Shown here one piece after another: positions 53,923 through 63,882 of a DNA stretch of 64,000 nt. Position numbers and translations under genes: made by a program. Origin of the DNA: Pontibacter ramchanderi (GTDB lineage Bacteria > Bacteroidota > Bacteroidia > Cytophagales > Hymenobacteraceae). The first letter of the stretch is position 1; each line of letters starts with the position of its first letter. A model generated the notes under the pieces. The model saw only the letters and a program-made list of their open reading frames with translations. It did not search any database and was not told where the DNA came from. The DNA lies in contig NZ_PJMU01000003.1 of NCBI RefSeq assembly GCF_002846395.1, positions 62,001-126,000 of the forward strand, read 5' to 3'.

Positions 53923-54825
53923 TTGAAGTTAGCTGCTATTGATATCGGTTCGAACGCTGTGAGATGCCAGATTTCCAGTGTCCTGAACCAGAATGGGAAT
54001 GTCATTTTTAAGCGAGTAGAATACATCCGCTACGCCATCCGGTTTGGCGAGGATGTGTTCAGCAACGGTTTTATCAGCGAGCAAAAAATTCAAAAATTCA
54101 TCAAGCTTCTCCACGCCTTTCAACTCTTGCTCGATGTACACGATGTGGACCACTACATGGTATGCGCTACTTCGGCCATGCGTACCTCCGAAAATGCGCC
54201 CGAAATTCTAGACCGTGTGCAGCAGGCGATCGGCATGGGTATACAGGTGATTGACGGAGTAGCGGAGGCGGATCTGATCAACAAAGTCATCGTCAATTTC
54301 CTGGATGAGCGCAACTACCTGCACATCGATGTAGGCGGCGGCAGCACCGAGTTCAACATTTATGTGAACCGCGAAAAGATGGCTTCGCAGTCTTTTGAGC
54401 AGGGCTCCATCCGCCACATGCACGGCGTGGACTCGCAGGAGCTTTGGAACAGCATGCGCGCCTGGATCGAGGACAATGCCCGCAAGTACCACCTCACCCG
54501 CGCCATCGGTACAGGCGGTAACATCAACAAGATTTTTGACCTCTCAGGCAAGGCACTCGGCAAGGCGATCTTCCGCAAGCAGATCGAGGAGATCACGCAG
54601 CGTATCGCGTCTCTGACCATGGAGCAACGCATCACCGAACTCCTCCTCAACCCCGACCGTGCCGATGTTATTCTCCCCGCCGCTGAGATCTACCTTTCAG
54701 CTATGAAATGGGCGAAACTGGAGAGTATGCTCGTGCCGGCTGTTGGTTTGAAGGATGGGATGATTCATGCGCTTTATGAGCAGCACCATCAGGAGCGTTT
54801 TGTGATTAGTCAGATTAGTCGGTAG
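53923..54825 (+). CDS. Ppx/GppA family phosphatase, TTG start
   Basis: The 300-residue protein opens LAAIDIGSNAVRCQIS and has YMVCATSAMRTSENA and YLHIDVGGGSTEFNIY, the sugar-kinase-fold motifs of exopolyphosphatase and guanosine pentaphosphate phosphatase. It covers only the two-domain core. The conserved first strand begins two codons after TTG 53923, and no in-frame ATG or GTG lies close upstream; the ATG at 53895 is in another frame. Polyphosphate kinase is encoded 0.7 kb away in convergent orientation, which supports exopolyphosphatase activity. Confidence 0.9.
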   Translation: MKLAAIDIGSNAVRCQISSVLNQNGNVIFKRVEYIRYAIRFGEDVFSNGFISEQKIQKFIKLLHAFQLLLDVHDVDHYMVCATSAMRTSENAPEILDRVQQAIGMGIQVIDGVAEADLINKVIVNFLDERNYLHIDVGGGSTEFNIYVNREKMASQSFEQGSIRHMHGVDSQELWNSMRAWIEDNARKYHLTRAIGTGGNINKIFDLSGKALGKAIFRKQIEEITQRIASLTMEQRITELLLNPDRADVILPAAEIYLSAMKWAKLESMLVPAVGLKDGMIHALYEQHHQERFVISQISR

Positions 54826-55011
54826 TTTTCGCCTTGCCGGTGGGGCTGAATTTTAGGTATAGCTTAATAGCGTACGACTGCTGGTCATTCATGGCGCGAG
54901 TGTTTGGTATGGTGGGGCCTCTGACCCAGGTATAGGCATACCTGGTGTGGCTGCGGTTGTCTACACCTTAAGCTGATTTATTCTATAGCTTCGCCTGCGC
55001 GGCGAGCACTC

Positions 55012-55192
55012 ACTTTTTGTCTTGACACAAAAAGTAAGCAAAAAAGTCAAGACGCTCCAAACTCGCTGAACGCTCAAACAGTGGAGCGCCGAAAAGTGCC
55101 CCGTGCGCCGCTTTCTGCTTTGTAGCCCAAGTGCAAGGTAGCCTTGCTATACCTGCCAGTGGTCTATGACAGTAACTACAGCGCTTATACCT
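55012..55192 (-). repeat. Dispersed repeat R2 (copy 2, without 19-bp insertions)
   Basis: On the minus strand it runs from AGGTATAAGC through CTGGCAGGTATAGCAAGGCT, CCACTGTTTGAGCGTTCAGC, GCGTCTTGACTTTTTTGC to TTGTGTCAAGACAAAAAGTG, and is the uninterrupted form of the copy at 33447-33662. It contains a hairpin ACTTTTTGTCTTGACACAAAAAGT. Confidence 0.8.
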
Positions 55193-55220
55193 GTAACGTA
55201 GTAGGTATAGATTCCCCGCC

Positions 55221-55280
55221 TTGGACAATCGAGAACGTGAGTTCGAAGATTGCGAGCGTAGCTCTGAGGGCTAGGGGTGG
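55221..55280 (+). repeat. Dispersed repeat R1 (copy 3)
   Basis: ATCGAGAACGTGAGTTCGAA followed by GATTGCGAGCGTAGCTCTGA matches the inverted copy at 43842-43912. It lies between an R2 and an R3 copy, forming a composite in the ppx-ppk spacer. Confidence 0.75.
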
Positions 55281-55342
55281 TTGGACCCGATATAGCTAAA
55301 CAGTAAACACGAAGCTTATACCTCTAAATTGGCAATGCCGGG

Positions 55343-55393
55343 AAATTCCCCTCTGGGGGTAGGGGCCCTCGATAAAGGGAGGGGCAGGGGTGG
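55343..55393 (+). repeat. C/G-rich dispersed repeat R3 (copy 2)
   Basis: Contains an exact GGGGGTAGGGGCCCTCGAT (55355-55373), followed by AAAGGGAGGGGCAGGGG. It aligns to the reverse complement of 33375-33425. The rest of the 670-nt ppx-ppk spacer holds no gene. Confidence 0.75.
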
Positions 55394-55460
55394 ATATAAT
55401 CGTGCAAGAGAATCCTGTTAATCCTTAAATCCTGTAAATCCTGATCCAGACAAACAAAAC

Positions 55461-55484
55461 CCCCCTCCTGTTTTTAGGAGGGGG
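55461..55484 (-). terminator. Terminator of ppk
   Basis: CCCCCTCCT (55461-55469) pairs with AGGAGGGGG (55476-55484); on the minus strand a TTTT run follows the stem. It lies 12 nt after the ppk stop and its sequence is related to R3-type G-rich repeats. Confidence 0.75.
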
Positions 55485-55495
55485 CTAGGGGGAGG

Positions 55496-57601
55496 TTACA
55501 CCAGTTCTACCTCCTGTGCGGCATCCTCGAACACCTTTTTGTAGAATAGCTTATGCACGTCAATAACATCTTCCGTTGCGGCTGGTTTTTTGCGGGCGTA
55601 GGTGCCGTCTTCGCGCATGATGTAGGAGTTCTGGTTGTCGAGCAGGTTGTAGTAGAGGATGTTGATGGCTTCTTTCTTTAACTCCTCGTTCACGATCAGG
55701 AACAGCGCCTCGATGCGGCGGTCGAAGCTGCGCACCATGATGTCGGCGCTGCCGCCGTATACCTTGGAGTCGCCGTTGTTGTGGAAGTAGAAGATGCGGC
55801 TGTGCTCCAGGTACTCGCCCACAATCGACTTCACCGTTATATTCTCACTCAAATCCTCGCGCCCAGGGCGCAAACAGCAGATGCCCCGCACGATCAGCTT
55901 GATCGGCACGCCAGCCTTGGAGGCTTTGTAAAACTCATCGATTACCTCCTTGTCTTCCAGTGAGTTGATCTTGATCACGATCCCACTCTTCAGGCCCTTT
56001 TTGGCATTGCGCGCCTCATTCCGGATCAGCTCGATCAGCTGCTGGCGCATGGCTTTAGGTGAGGTAAGCAGGTACTTGTACTCGTTCGGCCGCGAGTGAC
56101 CGGTAATAACATTGAAAAACTCTGATACGTCGTGCGCATATACCTCGTTGGTGGTGAGCAGGCTCACGTCGGTGTAGAGGCGGGCGGTCTGCTCGTTGTA
56201 GTTGCCACTGCCGATGTGCACGTAGCGGGTCACCTTCTCCCCTTCCTTGCGGATGATCATGAGCATTTTGGTGTGCGTCTTGTACTTGCTGATGCCGTAG
56301 ATCACAAAGCAACCGGCTTTCTCCAGGCGCTCGCCTTCGCGCAGGTTGCGCTCTTCGTCGAAGCGGGCCTTTACCTCGAACAGTACCGACACGTGCTTGC
56401 CGTTTTCAGCCGCTTTCAGCAACGCAGCCGTCACCCGCGACTGGTCAGCCAGGCGGTAAATCGTCTGCTTGATGCCCAACACGTAAGGGTCTTCGGCGGC
56501 ACGCTCCAGCAGTTGCACCACGGGCTCCATGTTGTTGTAAGGGTGGTGCAGCAGCACGTCGTGCTCCTTCAGGTACTCAAACATGTCAACCGACTCGGCT
56601 GGCAGACTGAGCGGTGTTACGGGGGCGGGCTGCTTAAAGCCTTTGTCCTTGAACTGCCGGTGGTTGATGATCTGCCACAGACCGCGCAAATCGATCATGC
56701 TCGTGATGGTGAACACGTTGGCATTGTCGATGGTCCAGCGCTCCTTCAGGATCTTCATCATGAACTGAGACGGATTGCGCTCGATTTCCAGGCGCACCAC
56801 ACGGCCTTTCTTGCGCGTCTTCAGTTTCGATTTGATCTCCTGCACAAAGTCCGCTTCAATGTCATCCGATTCCTCCAGCGTGAAGTCGCCATTGCGGGTG
56901 ATTCGGAACAGGTTCACCGACACGATCTCCACGTTGCGGAAAAGCTTTTTGATCTTCCAGCGAATGATCTCCTCGATGGGCACGAACACGATCTTGTCTT
57001 TGCGGTTGATCTCGTAAAAGCGGGCCAGGTTCTGCGGTATCTGCACAAAAGTCACGCGGTCCTGCGCTTTCTGCTCCTCGGTGGTGCGGGTTACCACACC
57101 AAAAGTCAGCAGCTGGTTCATAAGCAGCGGGAAGCCATGGTAATTGTCGAACACCATGGGCGTGAGCAGCGGGTAGATCGTGTTTTTGAAGTAGCTGTCC
57201 ACCTTTTTCTGCTCCACCTCGGTCAAATCGCCCACTTTCAGGATATCGAACCCGCTCTTATCGAACAGCTCAGCCAGTTCGTTGTTGAACGTGAGGTACT
57301 GGTCGTTGACGAAGCGGTGGGCGTAGTCGAGCAGCTTTTTACGGAAAGGCAGCTCGCGCAGTCCAGAATAGTCCAGTCGCTCCTTGCCGTAGTCGATGTA
57401 ATTGTACAAGCTGCCTACACGGATCATGAAAAACTCGTCGAGGTTGGAAGCCGTGATGGCCATGAACTTGAGCCGGTCGAAAATGGTGCGGCTGGTATCG
57501 CGGGCCTGGTCGAGCACACGATAATTGAAGCGCAGCCAGCTCAGGTCGCGGCTGATGTATTTACTGCGTTTTATCTGGTCAGAAACCTTATTGATCAGCA
57601 T
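55496..57601 (-). CDS. ppk1: Polyphosphate kinase 1
   Basis: Ppk1 polymerises the gamma-phosphate of ATP into polyphosphate at the inner membrane. The 701-residue length is typical. Domain N opens YISRDLSWLRFNYRVLDQA; the catalytic domains include YKTHTKMLMIIRK with the phosphorylated His, VHIGSGNYNEQTARLYTD with the second His region, and LHHPYNNMEPVVQLLE. The ppx-type gene is convergent next door, so polymer synthesis and breakdown are clustered. Confidence 0.96.
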   Translation of the reverse strand: MLINKVSDQIKRSKYISRDLSWLRFNYRVLDQARDTSRTIFDRLKFMAITASNLDEFFMIRVGSLYNYIDYGKERLDYSGLRELPFRKKLLDYAHRFVNDQYLTFNNELAELFDKSGFDILKVGDLTEVEQKKVDSYFKNTIYPLLTPMVFDNYHGFPLLMNQLLTFGVVTRTTEEQKAQDRVTFVQIPQNLARFYEINRKDKIVFVPIEEIIRWKIKKLFRNVEIVSVNLFRITRNGDFTLEESDDIEADFVQEIKSKLKTRKKGRVVRLEIERNPSQFMMKILKERWTIDNANVFTITSMIDLRGLWQIINHRQFKDKGFKQPAPVTPLSLPAESVDMFEYLKEHDVLLHHPYNNMEPVVQLLERAAEDPYVLGIKQTIYRLADQSRVTAALLKAAENGKHVSVLFEVKARFDEERNLREGERLEKAGCFVIYGISKYKTHTKMLMIIRKEGEKVTRYVHIGSGNYNEQTARLYTDVSLLTTNEVYAHDVSEFFNVITGHSRPNEYKYLLTSPKAMRQQLIELIRNEARNAKKGLKSGIVIKINSLEDKEVIDEFYKASKAGVPIKLIVRGICCLRPGREDLSENITVKSIVGEYLEHSRIFYFHNNGDSKVYGGSADIMVRSFDRRIEALFLIVNEELKKEAINILYYNLLDNQNSYIMREDGTYARKKPAATEDVIDVHKLFYKKVFEDAAQEVELV

Positions 57602-57979
57602 GTTTTCAGATGTTAAAAAACCCCGTGTCGGTTTGCCAAACCAGCACTTCCGGACAGAGGCAGGTATACGGACATTGCCTTAAGAACGCCCAACTGCTAA
57701 TATAATTTTTGTATATGAATTTGTCATGCCTTTTGCCGAAAGCTTGCACAAATGTTTTACAAAAGCACTTTTTAAACCTAAAAAAACCGCTATACCTGTC
57801 GCGTAACCAAGATAACAAAACCAATCGGGGTGCACAGGGTATAAAAGTAAGCCAAGCACAGAAACCGTACAGGCGCATGCTATACCTGCAAAAGGTGGTT
57901 ATATGCGTGCCCCCTCCTCCTGACAAACTGGATTTGAATCGAAGTGCATGTTGCTGATGTTGCATGATAAGTAACGAAG
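57602..57979. other. Divergent spacer ppk / PagL-like gene
   Basis: A 378-nt AT-leaning spacer holding the promoters of both divergent genes. Several TATACCT words are present (for example near 57791 and 57880). No gene, hairpin terminator or RNA is recognised. Confidence 0.5.
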
Positions 57980-59104
57980 ATGAAGCCTTGTGGGAAAAGC
58001 TTACATAATAGCCTTTTAGTATCCTTAGCTCTGGTCCTGACCTGTTTATGGCAGCCTGTAGTAGCCGGGGCTTTCTGGCAAAGCGACTCCTCCAGATCCG
58101 CCATCAACATCGGTCTGACCGGGCATACGGGCTTCATCATCCCCCACTCGCGCGACATCCGGGATGTTTCCGGCTCCAACCCATGGGGTATAGAGGCAGA
58201 CGTGAGCCTGCACTTTAGTAACGAACGTGCCTGGCAGTACCTGCAAGGTTACCCGAGGCTAGGCGCTGCACTGGCCTACTACAACTTCGACAACCCGGAT
58301 GTGCTGGGCAGCGCCTATACCCTGCTGCTTTATGTGGAGCCTTTCCTTTCGGCGCACCGCCGCTTCAGTCTCTCTTTCCGCTTCGGTGCCGGGCTGTCTT
58401 ACATGGATAACATTTATCACCCGGAAACAAACCCGGACAACCTTTTCTACAGCACGCGCATCAGTTTCCCGCTCGAGATCAACCTGCTGGGCAATTACCG
58501 GTTGAGCGAGCGCTGGATGCTGCGGGCAGGGGGCACCTACAAGCACATTTCGAATGGAGGTTTGCGACAGCCAAACAAAGGAATTAATTTTCCGTCTGCT
58601 ACACTGGGCCTTAACTATACCCTGCGGCCAGCCGATTTTCCGGAAAGGCAGCTGGCTGCCAGCATGCTGGAGCAACAAGAGCGCTCCCTTCTGGTGGCTG
58701 CTTTCGGCACTGGCAAAGACACCCGCGATGCTGCCTCGCGCAAGCTGCCGCTACTGGGCATAGTCGCTTATGTGAGCCAGCCCATCGGCCGCATCAGTGC
58801 GCTGACCGGTGGCGCAGAATGGATTGCGGACTACTCCTTGCGGAAGCAACTGCAGGACAAGGAAGATGGCCGTGATTTTCAGCGGGGTGCTTTGCTGGTG
58901 GGGCACGAGCTGCGCATCGGGCGCTTCCGGTTCAATCAGCAGTTGGGGGTGTACGTATACGCTCCTTACAAAGCCCGCGACCCCGTGTACCAGCGCTGGG
59001 GACTGGAGTACCACACCCAAAGGAATATGTTTTATGGCATCAACCTAAAGGCCCACCGCCATGTCGCTGATTTTCTGGATGCCCGTGTCGGGGTTAGATT
59101 TTAA
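57980..59104 (+). CDS. PagL-like lipid A deacylase / acyloxyacyl hydrolase family barrel
   Basis: The 374-residue protein has a signal peptide (about 1-30, KSLHNSLLVSLALVLTCLWQPVVAGA) and an outer-membrane barrel. In PagL enzymes a His-Ser pair hydrolyses the 3-O acyl chain of lipid A; here the matching segment is TYKHISNGGLRQPNKGINFP near residue 190. The protein is about twice the size of Pseudomonas PagL, as is common for Bacteroidota members. The DUF302 lipoprotein starts 4 nt after its stop, suggesting one operon acting on the envelope. Confidence 0.87.
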   Translation: MKPCGKSLHNSLLVSLALVLTCLWQPVVAGAFWQSDSSRSAINIGLTGHTGFIIPHSRDIRDVSGSNPWGIEADVSLHFSNERAWQYLQGYPRLGAALAYYNFDNPDVLGSAYTLLLYVEPFLSAHRRFSLSFRFGAGLSYMDNIYHPETNPDNLFYSTRISFPLEINLLGNYRLSERWMLRAGGTYKHISNGGLRQPNKGINFPSATLGLNYTLRPADFPERQLAASMLEQQERSLLVAAFGTGKDTRDAASRKLPLLGIVAYVSQPIGRISALTGGAEWIADYSLRKQLQDKEDGRDFQRGALLVGHELRIGRFRFNQQLGVYVYAPYKARDPVYQRWGLEYHTQRNMFYGINLKAHRHVADFLDARVGVRF

Positions 59105-59108
59105 TATC

Positions 59109-59570
59109 ATGAAACATCTCACATTAGCTCTTTGCCTGTTCCTTTGCACCGCCTGTGCAGGTATAGCCCTGTCTGAGCAGTCAGATCAACTGGTCACAAA
59201 AACCAGCCGCTACGGTATGGAAGAAACACTGACCAGACTGCGAACAGCCCTGCAAGGTATGGGCATCAACCTGGTAGCGGAAGTGGACCATGCCAAAGCT
59301 GCCACAGGCAATGGGCTGACGCTCCGCCCTACCCATGTGCTTATTTTTGGCAACCCACTGGTGGGCACCCGCCTGATGCAGGCCGACCAGCGGACTGGTC
59401 TGGACCTACCCTTAAAGTTACTGGTATGGGAAAATGAAAATGGCCAGGTATACCTGAGCTACCGTACGCCCCATGCGCTGCAACAGGACTACAAACTGCA
59501 GAATGAGAAAGCTGTACTGGATAAAATGGACAAGGTGTTTGAGAAACTAAGTACCGCTGTTCAAGAGTAG
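59109..59570 (+). CDS. DUF302 domain lipoprotein
   Basis: From ATG 59109 the protein has 153 residues: a lipobox signal (MKHLTLALCLFLCTAC, Cys near 16) and a DUF302 domain with TSRYGMEETLTRLRTALQGMGINLVAEVDHAKAA and THVLIFGNPLVGTRLM near its centre. DUF302 has no established reaction; several members are bound to envelopes or heme/copper pathways. A frame upstream to 59061 overlaps the previous gene and is rejected. Confidence 0.88.
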   Translation: MKHLTLALCLFLCTACAGIALSEQSDQLVTKTSRYGMEETLTRLRTALQGMGINLVAEVDHAKAATGNGLTLRPTHVLIFGNPLVGTRLMQADQRTGLDLPLKLLVWENENGQVYLSYRTPHALQQDYKLQNEKAVLDKMDKVFEKLSTAVQE

Positions 59571-59733
59571 CTACCGATTTTCAAGCTCCTGAAAACAACC
59601 GCTTAGCCTTTATCGGGACAAGGCAAGCGAGCAGACCACAGGCTAAAAATTAGCTCTCACACCCATTGTAAGTGCCTATATTTTAAATTATTATTGCGGA
59701 TTAAGGGACACCTAACAGCTTCCTGATCCTACT

Positions 59734-60486
59734 ATGCCAAACTATCGTCCACTCGCTTTTGGGGGAGGCTTTCTGCTCCTGTTCGCCATCTACCATTTTC
59801 CGGAGTTTTTTGATTCCTTCTGGCTAATGGCTTTGTTTAAGATCGGGTTTCTGGTGGTTGCTTTTGTGTTGGCCAGAGCCCAGGGAAGGCGTGGGCTGGG
59901 AGGCTACGGTTTGGGACTGACATCTAACTGGCTGGGGCAACTAACGGTAGGACTAGTCCTCGGACTGGCATTTTTTGTGCTGTCATTTTATCTCACGGTT
60001 TTACTGGGCTACGAAAGCATTACGGCTAACGCCACTATTGGGGCTTTTGCCAAACAACTGCCCATGCTCCTACTCATGACTGCGGTTCCTTCTGTAGCGG
60101 AGGACATCTTAACACGGGGTTATCTCTACGCCCATCTGCAGCACATAAAACCTGTTTATTGGGTGCTGCTTTCAGCCCTGGTCTATGTTTTGAACCATAT
60201 CTGGCGCTTGGATGATGGCGCTGCGGTCTTGTCCTATCTAGCGTTGCTGGGCCTGGTGCTTGCCTATGCGGTCATCATCACCAAGTCACTCTGGCTTGCC
60301 TTTGGCATACACTGGGGGGCTAACATTGCCTACGAATCAACCAAAACACTTTTCAGCACTGCTTCGACTTCAAGTGATGCCAGCACGTGGATATTGGCAG
60401 GCTGCTGGGGTGTAGTGTTGTTACTGTTGATCTTATGGCGGTCCTACAGAAAGCCCCGTGCACTCAGGTATAGCACTAGCGTCTGA
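59734..60486 (+). CDS. CPBP family intramembrane metalloprotease
   Basis: The 250-residue protein has about seven membrane helices. The CPBP (Abi) motif 1 is AEDILTRGYLYAHL, matching the EExxxR motif with Asp as the second acid; motif 2 is LVYVLNHIWRLDDG (FxxxH-like) and motif 3 is FGIHWGANIAYE (HxxxN/B), so the metal-binding residues are largely kept. Family members process prenylated proteins or bacteriocin-type peptides; the target here is unknown. Cassette B begins about 100 nt downstream on the other strand. Confidence 0.87.
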   Translation: MPNYRPLAFGGGFLLLFAIYHFPEFFDSFWLMALFKIGFLVVAFVLARAQGRRGLGGYGLGLTSNWLGQLTVGLVLGLAFFVLSFYLTVLLGYESITANATIGAFAKQLPMLLLMTAVPSVAEDILTRGYLYAHLQHIKPVYWVLLSALVYVLNHIWRLDDGAAVLSYLALLGLVLAYAVIITKSLWLAFGIHWGANIAYESTKTLFSTASTSSDASTWILAGCWGVVLLLLILWRSYRKPRALRYSTSV

Positions 60487-60586
60487 TGTTTATTTCAGCA
60501 AACACAAAGGTGTTAGAATAGTAGCAACTGCCTTATTCCAGAAGCAGCCGTTGCTGTTCTCACATTTCGTTCGTCTATCATCTGCT

Positions 60587-60650
60587 GGTAACGTGCTCGT
60601 GCAGCCGAAGCCCGTAGCGTAGCAAGGGTTAAAGCTGCACCTTGTTGGGC
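60587..60650 (-). other. attC-like site ending cassette B
   Basis: Read on the minus strand: GCCCAAC (60650-60644, matches RYYYAAC), AAG, then stem GTGCAGC (60640-60634) and GCTGCAC (60605-60599) around a 28-nt loop, and GTTACC (60592-60587). The length, about 64 nt, is within the known attC range. The final GTTACC does not match GTTRRRY fully. Confidence 0.5.
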
Positions 60651-61278
60651 TGTCGTTGTTTTTAGTTATATACAGCGAAATGGTAGAAGTCTTCTTCAAT
60701 ATTCTCAAACAGGTCAAATCGGGTCGAGTCTTTTGGAATCTTTCGACTGCTGTAGAGAATACCTTCTTCGCCATACATGGCTGATACTTTCCATCTATAA
60801 GAGATTCCTTCTTTACGTATGCCTACATCACTTATTCCAGCGTCCTTCATTCCTTTAATAACAGCCATAGCTTTTACACTATCAATTTTAATACTATGAG
60901 CATTTAGAAGGCTGTCTAGAGAAGTATAAGGTGTTCGGTCTCCTTCTTCGTAGTAGCTATTGTAGAAGCCTAGCTCTGGTGAATATCCAAAAGTCTGTTT
61001 AGCTAAATTGATTACTGTTCCATTTATAACAATATAGTTCTTGTCAGGCAAGACTGCGATATTTTCTATGTTATCGAGAGAGACGACTGATTGATGTAAG
61101 CTTCTGAATTCACTACTCTTCAGCAACACACTGCTGTCAACCGCTTTTTCATTGGAGCCAAACATAAAATGAGCAACTACAACCAGCCCAATAAAAAGAA
61201 CTACCAAAGCGAAGGCTGTTATTCCAATTAGCTTAAATATGATTTTAAAAAACTTCATTACTTATCTATGTAGCCCAA
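60592..61278 (-). mobile_element. Candidate integron-like gene cassette B
   Basis: On the minus strand the unit starts at GTTGGGC (61279-61273) and ends at GCCCAAC (60650-60644), exact reverse complements that match the integron core consensus GTTRRRY/RYYYAAC. It holds one AT-rich gene in the orientation expected for a cassette. The sequence before GTTGGGC is the same type as before cassette A. It sits between the CPBP gene and the gyrB terminator. Confidence 0.55.
60662..61258 (-). CDS. Cassette gene: single-pass membrane protein of unknown function
   Basis: The 198-residue protein has one N-terminal hydrophobic segment (about 7-32, KLIGITAFALVVLFIGLVVVAHFMF) that may be an anchor or uncleaved signal, then a soluble domain (KAVDSSVLLKSSEFRSLHQS ... 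RFDLFENIEEDFYHFAVYN). I do not recognise a family. Its codons are markedly A/T-rich compared with gyrB and the CPBP gene on either side. It starts 15 nt after the left core site and its stop lies 12 nt from the right one, so the cassette is nearly all gene. Confidence 0.8.
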   Translation of the reverse strand: MKFFKIIFKLIGITAFALVVLFIGLVVVAHFMFGSNEKAVDSSVLLKSSEFRSLHQSVVSLDNIENIAVLPDKNYIVINGTVINLAKQTFGYSPELGFYNSYYEEGDRTPYTSLDSLLNAHSIKIDSVKAMAVIKGMKDAGISDVGIRKEGISYRWKVSAMYGEEGILYSSRKIPKDSTRFDLFENIEEDFYHFAVYN

Positions 61279-61332
61279 CTATCTGCTAGCAGGAGCACTA
61301 ACTCCCACTATCTGCATTATGTCAGGAATGCT
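61277..61332 (-). repeat. Element shared by both cassettes (copy 2)
   Basis: The reverse complement aligns ungapped to 8785-8840. It ends CTCCTGCTAGCAGATAGTT, with GTT being the first bases of the cassette B core site. The hairpin stem of copy 1 becomes TAGTGGGAG...CTCCTGCTA, which keeps pairing through two G-T pairs. Confidence 0.6.
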
Positions 61333-61413
61333 AGCGCTTCACCAGAAGCACACTCCTAACACAGCGCTTATCCATTCAATATACAAATTCTCCTATACCT
61401 TTCATAGGCACTT

Positions 61414-61448
61414 AAAAAAAGCGGCTGCTTCTTTTCAGAAACAGCCGC
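61414..61448 (-). terminator. Terminator of gyrB
   Basis: GCGGCTG (61421-61427) pairs with CAGCCGC (61442-61448); on the minus strand a T7 run follows (61414-61420). It lies 28 nt after the gyrB stop. Confidence 0.88.
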
Positions 61449-61476
61449 CATCAGGTATAGCTAAATCAATTCAAAT

Positions 61477-63474
<1,998 letters not shown>

Positions 63475-63632
63475 TTATTTCGTTTTATCTATGCTTTGGC
63501 GCCGAGTTATTATGCGGGCGACCGGCTGCTGCTTTGCAGACCGAACCCGGCTTGCCGCCACACTTTATTTAAAACAAAACCACAAGCTCTTTAGTGCCTG
63601 TTTATCAGACTTATATGCCTAAAAATACAAAA

Positions 63633-63657
63633 AGACCGCCCTGTAATAAGGCGGTCT
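63633..63657 (-). terminator. Terminator-like hairpin upstream of gyrB
   Basis: AGACCGCC (63633-63640) pairs with GGCGGTCT (63650-63657). On the minus strand it is followed by TTTTTGTATTTTT, a good terminator tail. No minus-strand gene lies upstream of it in the 447-nt divergent spacer, so it may end a small RNA. Confidence 0.55.
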
Positions 63658-63739
63658 CCCTGCTTTTTCGAATGCAAAGTATATCGGCAAAATGAGGCAA
63701 CCTGTAAACAGGTATAAGCGCGCGCTCTTTTTGCCTAAT

Positions 63740-63770
63740 GGAGTGACTACTGAAGCCGCTCCGTTTTTTT
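63740..63770 (+). terminator. Orphan plus-strand terminator
   Basis: GGAGTGACT (63740-63748) pairs with AGCCGCTCC (63754-63762) with one mismatch and one G-T pair, followed by GTTTTTTT. No plus-strand gene precedes it; a short RNA starting within 63440-63700 would be terminated here. It lies 113 nt before the DUF486 start. Confidence 0.6.
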
Positions 63771-63882
63771 CATAGCTCAGTCAGGCATTGCATCGTGTAC
63801 AAAACGAGTTTACTGTATTCGAATTGTTAAGGTTGCTGAAAATTTCTGTCGCTGTATGGGCGTCTTATGTTAAATTTCGGCC

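Noticed and set aside
56132..57616. 494-codon plus-strand open frame antisense to ppk
   Set aside because: It lies wholly over the ppk gene, has no family features and arises from GC-rich codon bias on the other strand.
60490..60774. 94-codon minus-strand frame across the attC-like site
   Set aside because: It overlaps the end of the cassette B gene in another frame and crosses the hairpin; no domain features.
63771..63800. tRNA-like stretch with TAGCTCAGTCAGG
   Set aside because: Only the D-arm-like bases are present; no acceptor stem, anticodon arm or T-arm could be fitted.
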